From: Hallerella sp964397425
GTDB lineage: Bacteria > Fibrobacterota > Fibrobacteria > Fibrobacterales > Fibrobacteraceae
Assembly (NCBI GenBank): GCA_964397425.1
Contig: CAYNID010000008.1
Span: 1-64,000 of the forward strand
Direction: 5' to 3'
Length of the DNA: 64,000 nt
A program made the position numbers and the translations under genes. The notes below the pieces were generated by a model. That model had not been told where the DNA came from, did no database searches, and saw only the letters and a program-made list of their open reading frames with translations. Positions 24,284-32,739 of this stretch are shown piece by piece (position 1 is the stretch's first letter; each line of letters opens with the position of its first letter).

Positions 24284-24338
24284 TTTAATGTTGTTCGAAA
24301 AGTTTAATTCCGGCATTTGACGATTTCTTCTTTGTCGC

Positions 24339-24656
24339 CTATCTGCATTTTTTTTCATTCCGATTTGAAGGCCTTTCCAAAAACCGAAACCGCTCTTCCC
24401 GGAATTTCGGCGAACGATTTTCACGCCAAATTTCCATACGGCCCCGCCGACATTCCTCGCGGAAACCATCCCGGTCACCCAGTTTCTGTTCAAGCTCCCG
24501 CCGAGATTCTTGGGATAAAGACCGCATCCGCTTTTCCAACTGGATTTTCCAATCCGTCCGCAGGGAGAGCTTTTCGTTTAACGAAAGCGATTCTCCATTT
24601 GCCCAGGCAATCCCGGCAAACACGACAAGCCATTTCCAAAAGTCACTTCGACACAC
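24339..24656 (-). CDS. small secreted Arg/Glu-rich protein
   Basis: 105 residues with a likely signal peptide (FWKWLVVFAGIAWANG) and a charged remainder with REL, REECRRGR and RFRFLERP stretches, predicted helical. The start is a GTG at 24656, with no ATG near; support is composition, position and lack of a better frame. It is the last gene of the kinase/activator operon, 44 nt after the barrel gene. It resembles in character the 139-residue protein encoded at 25913, and the two may be diverged relatives. Function unknown. Confidence 0.5.
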   Translation of the reverse strand: MCRSDFWKWLVVFAGIAWANGESLSLNEKLSLRTDWKIQLEKRMRSLSQESRRELEQKLGDRDGFREECRRGRMEIWRENRSPKFREERFRFLERPSNRNEKKCR

Positions 24657-24700
24657 GCCCTGCTTTAAGCAAATCCCATGCCAAACCGATTTTTTTGCGG

Positions 24701-25909
24701 TTAAAATTCAAAATTCGCCCCCAAACGCACTTCTCCCAACAAATAAGCGAAGGCGAAAATTTCCGGGTGGTCTTTGGGCAAATTCAAATATCGGCGAAAA
24801 TGCGCGCCAATGGAAAGATATGTTCCGAAATGTTCGCCGCGGAAGTGCATTTTCAAACGGGCAGACCCCTGCAACAATCGGCGATTCCACGTGCGATTGT
24901 CCCATGCGAACATTCCTTCCGTTTCATCGGCGAAGACCTTCCAACGGTCTTTGAATGGACTATTCGAATAAAAAAGCTCGCTCCAGAAGTCCACGGAAAA
25001 CGCCCGATTGAATCTGTATCCCAGCTGAATTTGAAGTTCCGGGCCGAGCTTCGCATTTTTCCCCACGTAATAACGCTCCCTGACAGAATCCGGTTCCATG
25101 CTGTTTCCAAATTCTTCGGGCTGGTATCGCCAAAAAGAGGCGGACACCGATGTGTCCCCGTCAAAACGTCCCGATAGCGAAGCGTTCATCCAAAAACCTA
25201 CCCGGGGTCTGATTTCCACAAAACCGCCCCATTTCAAGCGCGTTCGCCAGTTTCCGTTCCAATAGCCGAACGCGTCCATGCCCAAACGCGCGTCTCCCGC
25301 CGAAAAAAAAGTGCGGTTCCCCGAAGCGGACAAAGCAAAAACAGCCCCGTCCGCTTCCGAAATTTCCACTTCCGTCAAAAGGAACGCGGCAAACGTTTCT
25401 CCCTGCAGGGAATACTCCAAATGCGGAAAAAACGCCCAACGGCTGGTATCCAAAACCGATCCGTCTTCGCGGAAAAAGCCACTCGCCGAAACGCCCACCG
25501 TGAAAAAATGCGTCAGCGGACCACCGCGCTTTTCCATTTCCGCATCCAGGCGCACAAAGTTTTCTCCCGCATTTTCATGCGCCCCCAAAGAATCGCCGAA
25601 TTCATCGTAACGGACAACTTTCGCTTCTGCCTGAGCCCAAAATTTTATCGGGAAGGATCTTTCAGCGGTTGATTCCGGCATTTGAAGCGCATCGTAATAC
25701 GCCTCCAGGATTTCTTGAATTTCTTCCGTATAACGGCCACCATAAGATTTCGCTTCTTCGAGATAACGGAGCGTCGCCACGACATCCCCCGATGCTTCCG
25801 CATCCAGAGCCTTTTCAAAAAGGGAATCTTGGGGTGCATGGGCGAATATTCCGCAATACGACAGCAGAACGCAAATCAAAAGACGAGACCAGACCTCCGC
25901 AACGTTCAT
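24701..25909 (-). CDS. outer-membrane beta-barrel protein with N-terminal helical repeat
   Basis: 402 residues. A signal peptide (LLICVLLSYCGIFAHA) is followed by a short TPR-like helical segment (LFEKALDAEASGDVVATLRYLEEA). The rest alternates aromatic and polar strands (about 100-402), as in an outer-membrane barrel ending in LGANFEF with a terminal Phe. No transporter family was recognised. It lies 3 nt after the 139-residue secreted protein gene, in an operon led by a kinase and a sigma-54 activator, so it may be the envelope output of that regulation. Confidence 0.65.
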   Translation of the reverse strand: MNVAEVWSRLLICVLLSYCGIFAHAPQDSLFEKALDAEASGDVVATLRYLEEAKSYGGRYTEEIQEILEAYYDALQMPESTAERSFPIKFWAQAEAKVVRYDEFGDSLGAHENAGENFVRLDAEMEKRGGPLTHFFTVGVSASGFFREDGSVLDTSRWAFFPHLEYSLQGETFAAFLLTEVEISEADGAVFALSASGNRTFFSAGDARLGMDAFGYWNGNWRTRLKWGGFVEIRPRVGFWMNASLSGRFDGDTSVSASFWRYQPEEFGNSMEPDSVRERYYVGKNAKLGPELQIQLGYRFNRAFSVDFWSELFYSNSPFKDRWKVFADETEGMFAWDNRTWNRRLLQGSARLKMHFRGEHFGTYLSIGAHFRRYLNLPKDHPEIFAFAYLLGEVRLGANFEF

Positions 25910-25912
25910 GGA

Positions 25913-26323
25913 TCAACGATTCGGATCACCGTATTCCGGTGGCGGCGGCATCGGCCTGTCCTGACCGGGAAAACGCATCCGCGGATCCTCCCGCCACGAC
26001 TGCCCGCCCCCTTCGCGGAAAGGCCTTTCCCTTTTCGGGGAAATCGGTTTCATTCGGAACGTTTCATCCCGCTTTCCAGAAAGTTCGTTTCGCACCTCTT
26101 CTTTTTCCCGGGCAGAACTTTCCCGCAGGCGGATCAGTATCCGTTCCCGCGCTTCGCGCCTTTCCGCCCGTTTCTGTTCCCAAGAAGCGTTTTCCGCCGA
26201 GGGCCGTCCGCGTTTTGAAATGGACTCTTCGGCAGGTCCGGATACCTGCGCTTCGGGCGACATATCCGCCTCTGCAGAAGCGGCCACGACAAGGAAGAAA
26301 ATGCCCAAAATTCCGTATTTCAT
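25913..26323 (-). CDS. small secreted Arg/Glu/Pro-rich protein
   Basis: 136 residues from the ATG at 26323 (an alternative ATG lies three codons upstream). A signal peptide (MKYGILGIFFLVVAASAEA) precedes a charged helical region (EQKRAERREARERILIRL) and a Pro/Arg-rich tail ending in MPPPPEYGDPNR. No family was recognised. It sits between the sigma-54 activator gene and the barrel gene, with a 3 nt gap to the latter. Confidence 0.55.
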   Translation of the reverse strand: MKYGILGIFFLVVAASAEADMSPEAQVSGPAEESISKRGRPSAENASWEQKRAERREARERILIRLRESSAREKEEVRNELSGKRDETFRMKPISPKRERPFREGGGQSWREDPRMRFPGQDRPMPPPPEYGDPNR

Positions 26324-26360
26324 ACAGACCACTTTGCCAAAAGCGTGCCACCAATCCGCG

Positions 26361-27848
26361 TCATTTGTCCGCGCTCCTCGATGACGAATTCTTGTAATCT
26401 TCCTTTTTGATGCCGAGCCTTTCCATGACTTCGCGAAGGACCTTCCTGTCTATTCCCAAAATGGTCGATGCAAGGGTCAAGTTTCCGCCCGTGTCGCGCA
26501 ATGCGGAATCGATGACCGCCCGGTCCGCCATTTCGCGCGCTTCCTTAAGCGTCCGGGGCGATTCCTTGACGCTGTTCCGCAAAGTGTCCAGATTCAAATC
26601 CTTGGGAGTGATGACCGAACGCTCCGCTTGGACTAGCGCCTTTTGCACTTTATTTTCCAATTCCCGGATATTTCCCGGCCACGAATAGGCAAGCAAAGCT
26701 TTTTCTGCCGCACGGGAAAAATGGAATTTTCCAAGGCCGTATTCCGCCGCATAACGTTTGGCGAAATCTTCCGCCAACAGCAAAACATCTTGTCCGCGAT
26801 CCCGGAGAGGAGGGATTTCTAACGGCATCACCTGGACGCGGTAATACAAATCTTCCCGGAAACGGTGTTCTTTCACCGCCTGTTCCAAATTCACATGCGT
26901 CGCCGAAATAATCCGGACGTTGACCGGAATTTCCCGATTGTCGCCGACCCGCGTAATGTGATGTTCCTGCAACACCCGGAGCAATTTCACCTGCATATTC
27001 AGCGGAAGCTCTCCGATTTCATCTAAAAAGAGCGTGCCGCCCTCCGCTTCTTCAAAAACGCCTTTCCGCGTATCGATGGCTCCCGTGAACGAGCCCTTCA
27101 CGTGGCCAAAGAGAATCGATTCTATCAAGTTTTCCGGAATGGCTCCGCAATTGATGGCGACAAACGGTTTTTCTGACCGGGGACTCCGGGAATGCATCCA
27201 GCGCGCCAGGACTTCTTTCCCCGTTCCCGTTTCCCCCCGGATGATGACCGGAGCCGGCAAGGCGATGAATTTTTCTGCCGCAGCGATGAGTTTCGCCATC
27301 GCCGCCGACGCATAGACTAGCGGACCCTTCCGCTCGACACCGCGCAATTCATTTAACGAATCCCGATCGTTCTTTCGACGGTAAGCCGAGGCGGCGATTT
27401 TTTCAAGGACAACGACAAATTTATCGAACAGTTTCTTGTCATTTTCATCAAAGGATTCCGTCCGCGCTTCCCGCTGCAAATACAAAAAGCCCGACGTGTT
27501 CTCTGCCGCGGGCGTTTTGAACGGCGCCACCAAAATACTTGTCAAATTGTTTTTTACAATGGATTTCGAAATATCCCCGTTTTCTGCCAAATTCCACAAA
27601 ATGGCGCATTTTTCTTCGCGGGCCCGTTCCACTGCGCTAAGAGAAATGGCGACAGACGAAGGATAAGCGTAACGGAAAGGCGATTCCGCAAGCTCTGCCG
27701 GAATTTCAAGGACAGCGGCATCCGCATGCAGAACCTGGCACGCCGCTTTTGCAATCGCCGGGAGCAATTCCTCGGGCATGGATTCATCGAGAAGCCTAGA
27801 CAACATGTCTAAAAGTCCAGATGCGGCAAACAATGATTCTGCGGTCAC
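26361..27848 (-). CDS. GAF-domain sigma-54-dependent transcriptional activator
   Basis: Enhancer-binding protein, 495 residues: an N-terminal GAF-like sensor (about 20-160), a central AAA+ sigma-54 interaction domain, and a C-terminal Fis-type helix-turn-helix (NLTLASTILGIDRKVLREVM). Walker A is GETGTGKE, Walker B GGTLFLDEIGELP, and the arginine-finger region is REDLYYRVQV. The sigma-54-contacting loop reads GSFTGA instead of the common GAFTGA. There is no receiver domain, so the signal probably acts on the GAF domain or through the kinase encoded 12 nt upstream. Targets are unknown. Confidence 0.9.
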   Translation of the reverse strand: MTAESLFAASGLLDMLSRLLDESMPEELLPAIAKAACQVLHADAAVLEIPAELAESPFRYAYPSSVAISLSAVERAREEKCAILWNLAENGDISKSIVKNNLTSILVAPFKTPAAENTSGFLYLQREARTESFDENDKKLFDKFVVVLEKIAASAYRRKNDRDSLNELRGVERKGPLVYASAAMAKLIAAAEKFIALPAPVIIRGETGTGKEVLARWMHSRSPRSEKPFVAINCGAIPENLIESILFGHVKGSFTGAIDTRKGVFEEAEGGTLFLDEIGELPLNMQVKLLRVLQEHHITRVGDNREIPVNVRIISATHVNLEQAVKEHRFREDLYYRVQVMPLEIPPLRDRGQDVLLLAEDFAKRYAAEYGLGKFHFSRAAEKALLAYSWPGNIRELENKVQKALVQAERSVITPKDLNLDTLRNSVKESPRTLKEAREMADRAVIDSALRDTGGNLTLASTILGIDRKVLREVMERLGIKKEDYKNSSSRSADK

Positions 27849-27860
27849 ACAAACTCCTTT

Positions 27861-28994
27861 TCACTCGTAGAGGGAAGAATCCGAATCCACTAAAATTCCC
27901 CGGATTCCAGTCATCGGATTTTTTTCCAGGGCGTCATCGCCCTTCTGCGTTCGGGAACGTTTTAACATCACATTGCCGACGTCCTCGATATCCGAAGTCC
28001 GGGAATTTTCCCTTCCAATATAAATGAACAAAAGGAGTGAACCCAAAAGAATCAGCCCCGCAGACAAAATTTTCAGGGCGAGGCGACGCCGTTTGAAACT
28101 TTTTGTTCCGAAAGCCTTGGAAAAATTTCGAAGGCACGCAACAGGAGATGTTTCAATCCGCCTTTCTCGTTCCCGAATCCGTTCTGCCAATTTCTTTTTC
28201 CAAATCGCCGCCGACTGGAAACTTTCCGTTTGGATTTTCCGCAAATTATTTTCTGCAATTTCAAGATTCTCGTCGAATTCATCAAAGCTTTCGAATCTTT
28301 CCGATGGATTCCTGCAAAGCGTTCCCTTCCACAAATCCCGAACCGACAAAATTTCATCCAAAGGCAGAACACCCCGGCCAAGCAGCAGCGAATTCACGTC
28401 CAAGGAATCGACCCGGAATACCGCCGATTCTATCGCTTCAAAGGTTTCCCCGCCCAAAAGAGGCTCGCCCGAAATCCAAAAATAAAGCATTGCGCCCAAA
28501 CTGAAAAGTTCGCTTTCCACACTGGCAAGAGCCCCTTCAAAACGCTCCGGTGCGGCAAACCGCGGAGCTCCCAACCCCCGAATGCCAAAATCCACCAGAA
28601 CAGGAGTTCCGTCTTCTGAAACCAACACATTTTCCGGATTCAAATCCCCGTGAAAAACGCCTTTTTCAACAGTCCGGGAAAGCGTTTCGCAAATTCGGCG
28701 CATCATCCCGACAGCCTCTCGAATCGGCATCGGCGAAACTTGAGAACTGGGGATTCCTCGGATATATTCCGAAACAGAAAAAGCGTTTCCGTCAAGCTTT
28801 CCCCATTCCAGTATCCGGGAAACGCCGGAAACCGGTTCCTGCAAAAAAGCCGCCGTTTTATCATCTGGGCAATTTCCATTTGAATAAACTTTGACGGCGA
28901 CAGGCGTTTTCCCATCGAGGCGCGCCTTGTAAACAAGCGCTTCCCCGCCGCGTTGCAGCATCTGGATTTCCGACAAGCGGCCAAAATCCATCAC
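27861..28994 (-). CDS. membrane-bound Ser/Thr protein kinase
   Basis: Hanks-type kinase, 377 residues. The kinase domain spans about 8-260: glycine loop RGGEALVYKA, Lys35 in VAVKVY, catalytic loop HGDLNPENV with Asp117, DFG at 135-137 and APERF after the activation segment. One transmembrane helix (about 303-325) precedes a short extracytoplasmic tail with no PASTA repeats. The activation loop is short. The start overlaps the TPR lipoprotein stop by 4 bp and the sigma-54 activator follows by 12 nt, suggesting the kinase regulates that activator or senses the envelope through the lipoprotein. Confidence 0.88.
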   Translation of the reverse strand: MMDFGRLSEIQMLQRGGEALVYKARLDGKTPVAVKVYSNGNCPDDKTAAFLQEPVSGVSRILEWGKLDGNAFSVSEYIRGIPSSQVSPMPIREAVGMMRRICETLSRTVEKGVFHGDLNPENVLVSEDGTPVLVDFGIRGLGAPRFAAPERFEGALASVESELFSLGAMLYFWISGEPLLGGETFEAIESAVFRVDSLDVNSLLLGRGVLPLDEILSVRDLWKGTLCRNPSERFESFDEFDENLEIAENNLRKIQTESFQSAAIWKKKLAERIRERERRIETSPVACLRNFSKAFGTKSFKRRRLALKILSAGLILLGSLLLFIYIGRENSRTSDIEDVGNVMLKRSRTQKGDDALEKNPMTGIRGILVDSDSSLYE

Positions 28995-29692
28995 GGCGAA
29001 ATTCCCCTCTTAGCGAACTTTGCGTTCAAAGAATCTTCCGCTATTTTCGTCCAAAAATCCAAGTGGTGATTTTCCGGGAACCGCAAAGAGCCCGCGGACC
29101 AGACTTCCCAAGCCTTTTCCACATTCCCCTGTTCCCAATAAAGTTTTCCCAAATTGGAGTAGGCCGGCGAAAAATCCGGATTTTCCGAGAGAATCCACTG
29201 AAATATTTTTTGCGCAAAATCCACATCGCCGTATCCGGAAAGGGCTAACGCCTTGAGGTTCCAGCTGTAATAATTCGTACTGTCGAGAAGAATGGATTCA
29301 TCCAAAATGCCGAGGATTTTCGCCTGCGGATTTTCAAAAGTCCTAGCCCGCGCCAGGTAAAAAAGCGCGGAAGAATGCATTTTTGGGGCGGCAGAGCTGT
29401 CTATATTCGACAGAATCCGAAATTCCGTCAGGGCATTCATCCAAAGTTTCACCGAATGCTCGCCGGACATTTCCGCGGCTTCCGCTTTTCCAAAAAGCGA
29501 AAGCGCCATCCCATAACGGGCTTCCCTATTCGCCGGATTTTCGTCTAAAATTTTCGCGAACCGTTCAATGGCCCGTTCAAAATCCCCAATGCGGAGCGCC
29601 TCGTTTGCAAGCTCCATCGATGGCTGACAACTTGCGACAAAGAAGGCGCAAAAAGGCAACAGCATCCGCAACAATTTTCCTGTCCAACACAT
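28991..29692 (-). CDS. TPR-repeat lipoprotein
   Basis: 233 residues. The N-terminus MCWTGKLLRMLLPFCAFFVASC is a lipoprotein signal with lipidated Cys22. Tetratricopeptide repeats follow: ANEALRIGDFERAIERFAKILDENPANREARYG, a middle unit, and SPAYSNLGKLYWEQGNVEKAWEVW. A longer frame runs upstream to 30166 but enters the divergent gene, so I start at the ATG at 29692; an ATG nine codons later is also possible. It is the first gene of the kinase/activator operon and may act as its envelope-side partner. Confidence 0.75.
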   Translation of the reverse strand: MCWTGKLLRMLLPFCAFFVASCQPSMELANEALRIGDFERAIERFAKILDENPANREARYGMALSLFGKAEAAEMSGEHSVKLWMNALTEFRILSNIDSSAAPKMHSSALFYLARARTFENPQAKILGILDESILLDSTNYYSWNLKALALSGYGDVDFAQKIFQWILSENPDFSPAYSNLGKLYWEQGNVEKAWEVWSAGSLRFPENHHLDFWTKIAEDSLNAKFAKRGISP

Positions 29693-30110
29693 GAAGATTT
29701 TTTCCGGGTATTTCAAATTTAATATAATCGATTCTCTTACGGGCAAAAACCTTTTTTGAAAAAAGGAAGTTCCCGTTCGAAGAGAAAATCTGTTTTCGAA
29801 AAGGAATGGTCGAGTCGATATGGGTTTTAAACAAAACGCTTTTCTGCAGATGTAGTCAATCTCGCCCGATTGAAACGGCCAAGGCGAGCCGTTTTCGCCG
29901 AAAGCTTCGCCCGACATGGAATTGAGCGCGGGACTTTTTCGAAGAGGAAACATTTTCCATCTCACATCCAACGCAAAATGAATTTTAATTGTCCACGTTG
30001 GAATTTTCCCCATCAGTCCAAGGCTCCTAGAACTTTCGCAAATCACGCACCCATTCCCCCTCCTCCAAATAAGTATATTTGAAACGAAAAATCTCTTCAA
30101 GGAGTTAAAG
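29693..30110. other. 418 bp divergent intergenic region
   Basis: It separates the TPR lipoprotein operon from the dehydrogenase gene. It holds repeat family B copy 2 and, near 29751-29770, a CCTTTTTT/AAAAAAGG inverted repeat. AAGGAG lies just before the ATG at 30111. No gene is seen. Confidence 0.6.
29839..29904 (+). repeat. dispersed intergenic repeat, family B, copy 2
   Basis: CTTTTCTGCAG, CTCGCCCGATTGAAACGGC and GGCGAGCCGTTTTCGCCGAA occur in the same order as at 22251 and 32457. Confidence 0.6.
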
Positions 30111-31301
30111 ATGTCCAAAGTCTTGATTATCGGAGCCGGTGGCGTTTCTGGTGTCGTTGTCCGCAAATGCGCCCAAAATGCAGACGTTTATTCAGAAATT
30201 CTTTTGGCCAGCCGGACAAAGTCCAAATGCGACTCTATCGCCGCCGACGTCAAGAACATTCCCGTCCACACGGCAAAAGTCGATGCGGACAAGGCAAGCG
30301 AAGTCGCGGCTCTCATCCGGGATTTTAAACCGGAACTGGTTCTCAACGTCGCGCTCCCCTACCAAGATTTGGCCATCATGGACGCCTGCCTTGCCGAAGG
30401 CGTCAATTATCTTGACGCGGCAAATTACGAGCCCAAAGACAAAGCGCACTTTGAATATTCTTGGCAATGGGCTTACCACGACCGTTTCAAACAGGCGGGG
30501 ATCACGGCGCTTCTCGGATCGGGATTCGACCCCGGCGTCACAAACGTCTACACCGCCTATGCGAAAAAACATTATTTCGACACCATCGACACGTTAGACA
30601 TTGTCGATTGCAACGCCGGAAACCACGGACAGGCATTCGCCACAAACTTCAACCCGGAAATCAACATCCGCGAAGTCACCCAAAACGGAAAATTCTATCG
30701 CGAGGGAAACTTTTACGAAATCCCGCCCATGTCCGAACACAAGAGCGTCGATTATCCGCAAGTCGGTCCGCGCGAAAGTTATCTGCTTTGGCACGAAGAA
30801 CTCGAATCCCTTGTCAAACACATTCCCGAAATCAAACAGGCCCGTTTTTGGATGACTTTCGGAGAAGAATACCTGACCCATCTCCGCGTTCTCGAAGATG
30901 TCGGCATGACGCGGATAGACCCGGTGGATTTCCACGGCCAAAAAATCGTTCCGTTAGAGTTTCTCAAAGCGCTGCTCCCCGAACCGGGGAACCTTGGCAA
31001 AAACTACACGGGAAAAACGTGCATCGGCTGCCAGCTCACCGGTCAAAAAGACGGCAAGCCGCAAACGTATTTCATTTACAACGTATGCGACCACGCGGAA
31101 TGCTTTAAAGAAGTCAAAGCCCAAGCCGTCAGCTACACAACAGGCGTTCCCGTCATGCTCGGCGGCGCCATGCTCTTAACGGGAAAATGGAAGGGCGCGG
31201 GCGTTTTCAACATGGAACAATTCGACCCGGATCCGTTCATGGCGGAAATTGGCAAATGGGGACTCCCGTGGCACGAAATCTTTGGGCAGAAACTGGTGTA
31301 A
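30111..31301 (+). CDS. carboxynorspermidine / saccharopine dehydrogenase-family enzyme
   Basis: NAD(P)-dependent reductase, 396 residues. The Rossmann start VLIIGAGGVSGVVVRKCAQ is at the N-terminus. NVALPYQDLAIMDACLAEGVNYLDAANYE and LLGSGFDPGVTNVYTAYA are typical of the Lys1/carboxynorspermidine synthase group. Length and sequence fit carboxynorspermidine synthase, which reductively joins diaminopropane or putrescine with aspartate semialdehyde in polyamine synthesis. The decarboxylase partner gene (nspC) is not adjacent, so saccharopine dehydrogenase remains possible. A good AAGGAG site lies before the ATG and a strong terminator follows. Confidence 0.8.
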   Translation: MSKVLIIGAGGVSGVVVRKCAQNADVYSEILLASRTKSKCDSIAADVKNIPVHTAKVDADKASEVAALIRDFKPELVLNVALPYQDLAIMDACLAEGVNYLDAANYEPKDKAHFEYSWQWAYHDRFKQAGITALLGSGFDPGVTNVYTAYAKKHYFDTIDTLDIVDCNAGNHGQAFATNFNPEINIREVTQNGKFYREGNFYEIPPMSEHKSVDYPQVGPRESYLLWHEELESLVKHIPEIKQARFWMTFGEEYLTHLRVLEDVGMTRIDPVDFHGQKIVPLEFLKALLPEPGNLGKNYTGKTCIGCQLTGQKDGKPQTYFIYNVCDHAECFKEVKAQAVSYTTGVPVMLGGAMLLTGKWKGAGVFNMEQFDPDPFMAEIGKWGLPWHEIFGQKLV

Positions 31302-31325
31302 CGCCCAGCCAATTCTAATGATGTT

Positions 31326-31354
31326 CCCCCGAAAGTTGGACAATCTTTCGGGGG
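31326..31354 (+). terminator. terminator after the dehydrogenase gene
   Basis: CCCCCGAAAG pairs with CTTTCGGGGG (10 bp) around a 9 nt loop and is followed by TTTT. Confidence 0.88.
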
Positions 31355-31402
31355 TTTTACGTATAAAAAAACGCCAAGCCTTTTGTTTCTTAATTTCCAC
31401 CT

Positions 31403-32338
31403 ATGATTATTCAGACTGGATTTCGCACGGACATTCCGGCATTCTATTCAAAATGGTTTTCCAATCGACTGCAAGAAGGCTTCGTTTTGGTCCGCAATCC
31501 ATACAATCAAAAACTGGTCACGAAATACATCCTTTCGCCGTCAGTCGTCGACATGATCGGCTTTTGCAGCAAAAATCCTGCGCCGATGCTCCCCTACATG
31601 AACCTTTTAGAACCATACGGGCAATTTTGGTTTGTCACGATAACGCCTTATGGAAAAGAAATCGAGCCCCATGTTCCGGACAAGAACTTCGTCTTGCAAA
31701 CGTTCCAGGAACTTTCCCGGCGCGTGGGCACCGAAAGAATCGCTTGGCGTTATGACCCCATCTTCATTTCAAAGGATTATCCAGTTGAACGGCATTTGAA
31801 CGCTTTTGAAAAAATGGCTTCGGAATTGTCCGGATTCACGCGCACCTGTGTCATCAGTTTCATAGACCTTTACGCCAAAGTCTTGGAGCACTTTCCCGAA
31901 GCGGAATCTGTCCCCCGGGAAGTTCAAATTCTCCTGGCAAAAGAATTTGTCCGCATCGGGAAACGCTTTGGCATTCACATCCAAAGTTGCGCAGAGGGCG
32001 ATTTTTTAAAGCCTTACGGTGTGGACATCAGCGGCTGCATTTCAGGGCAAGTCATCGCAAAAGCCATCCGCGCGCCGTTGCGATTTCCCACCGGAAAACG
32101 CCTACGCGAAGCCTGTAACTGTTACGCCGGAAACGACATCGGAACATACGACAGCTGCGGGCACCTGTGCAAATATTGCTATGCGACAAGCAGTCAAGAA
32201 GCCTTCGAAAAAAACATTCGCAACCACGACCCAAAATCGCCCCTGCTGATAGGCCATTTAGAAAAAGGCGACCGCATCCGTTCCGCCGAGCAGGAATCCT
32301 GGAAAACGCAACAAACCGAAATCATTTTTCCCGGATAA
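31403..32338 (+). CDS. DUF1848 protein with C-terminal Fe-S-type cysteine cluster
   Basis: 311 residues matching the DUF1848 family by its N-terminal SYRTD-like region (IIQTGFRTDIPAFYSKWFSN) and its C-terminal cluster CNCYAGNDIGTYDSCGHLCKYCYA. The closing CX3CX2C (SCGHLCKYCYA) resembles the radical SAM cluster but lies near the C-terminus. The family function is not established. It is downstream of the dehydrogenase gene but separated by a strong terminator, so it probably has its own promoter. Confidence 0.82.
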   Translation: MIIQTGFRTDIPAFYSKWFSNRLQEGFVLVRNPYNQKLVTKYILSPSVVDMIGFCSKNPAPMLPYMNLLEPYGQFWFVTITPYGKEIEPHVPDKNFVLQTFQELSRRVGTERIAWRYDPIFISKDYPVERHLNAFEKMASELSGFTRTCVISFIDLYAKVLEHFPEAESVPREVQILLAKEFVRIGKRFGIHIQSCAEGDFLKPYGVDISGCISGQVIAKAIRAPLRFPTGKRLREACNCYAGNDIGTYDSCGHLCKYCYATSSQEAFEKNIRNHDPKSPLLIGHLEKGDRIRSAEQESWKTQQTEIIFPG

Positions 32339-32456
32339 ACTCCCGACAGGAAACATTGGGGAGAACTCCAAAACGCCACGGCGGAAAATCTGTAATGCGG
32401 AATCAAATCCGTAAAAAGGAACTATTTGAAGTTAGTTGGGGTTTCAAACAGAAATG

Positions 32457-32526
32457 CTTTTCAGCAACTGGGGAGAATTTCGCACGGTTTAGGCCGCGTA
32501 AACGGGCCGTTTTCGCAGAAAGGAAA
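32457..32526 (+). repeat. dispersed intergenic repeat, family B, copy 3
   Basis: CTTTTCAGCA, TTCGCACGGTTTAGGCCGC and GGGCCGTTTTCGCAGAAAGG occur in the order seen in the other two copies. Confidence 0.6.
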
Positions 32527-32696
32527 ATTATCCAACAGGACACCGCAACGGGAGAAATTGCACTTGCAAAACATGGGCGGCAAAAATCGCCCAGAACAAA
32601 CCGACTCCGGCATGGATAGTGAAAACCGAGAAGTTTTACATTCCATCCAAAGCCAAACATCCTCTGCGATAAAACAGTAGTTTTCGTTTATACAGA

Positions 32697-32723
32697 AAAA
32701 GCCCCGGAAAATCCGGAGCTTTT
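32697..32723 (-). terminator. terminator of the methylmalonyl-CoA decarboxylase operon
   Basis: AAAAGCCCCGG and CCGGAGCTTTT pair with one C-A mismatch, and the minus-strand stem ends in TTTT. It lies 17 nt after the stop at 32740. Confidence 0.75.
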
Positions 32724-32739
32724 CGTTTTGATATTTTCA

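Larger units (their letters stand above)
32339..32739. other. 401 bp intergenic region
   Basis: It holds repeat family B copy 3 and the terminator of the decarboxylase operon. Small overlapping frames here lack convincing starts or composition. Confidence 0.6.

Noticed and set aside
29693..30166. N-terminal extension of the TPR lipoprotein
   Set aside because: The added residues have no family similarity, run into the divergent dehydrogenase gene, and would bury a clear lipoprotein signal.
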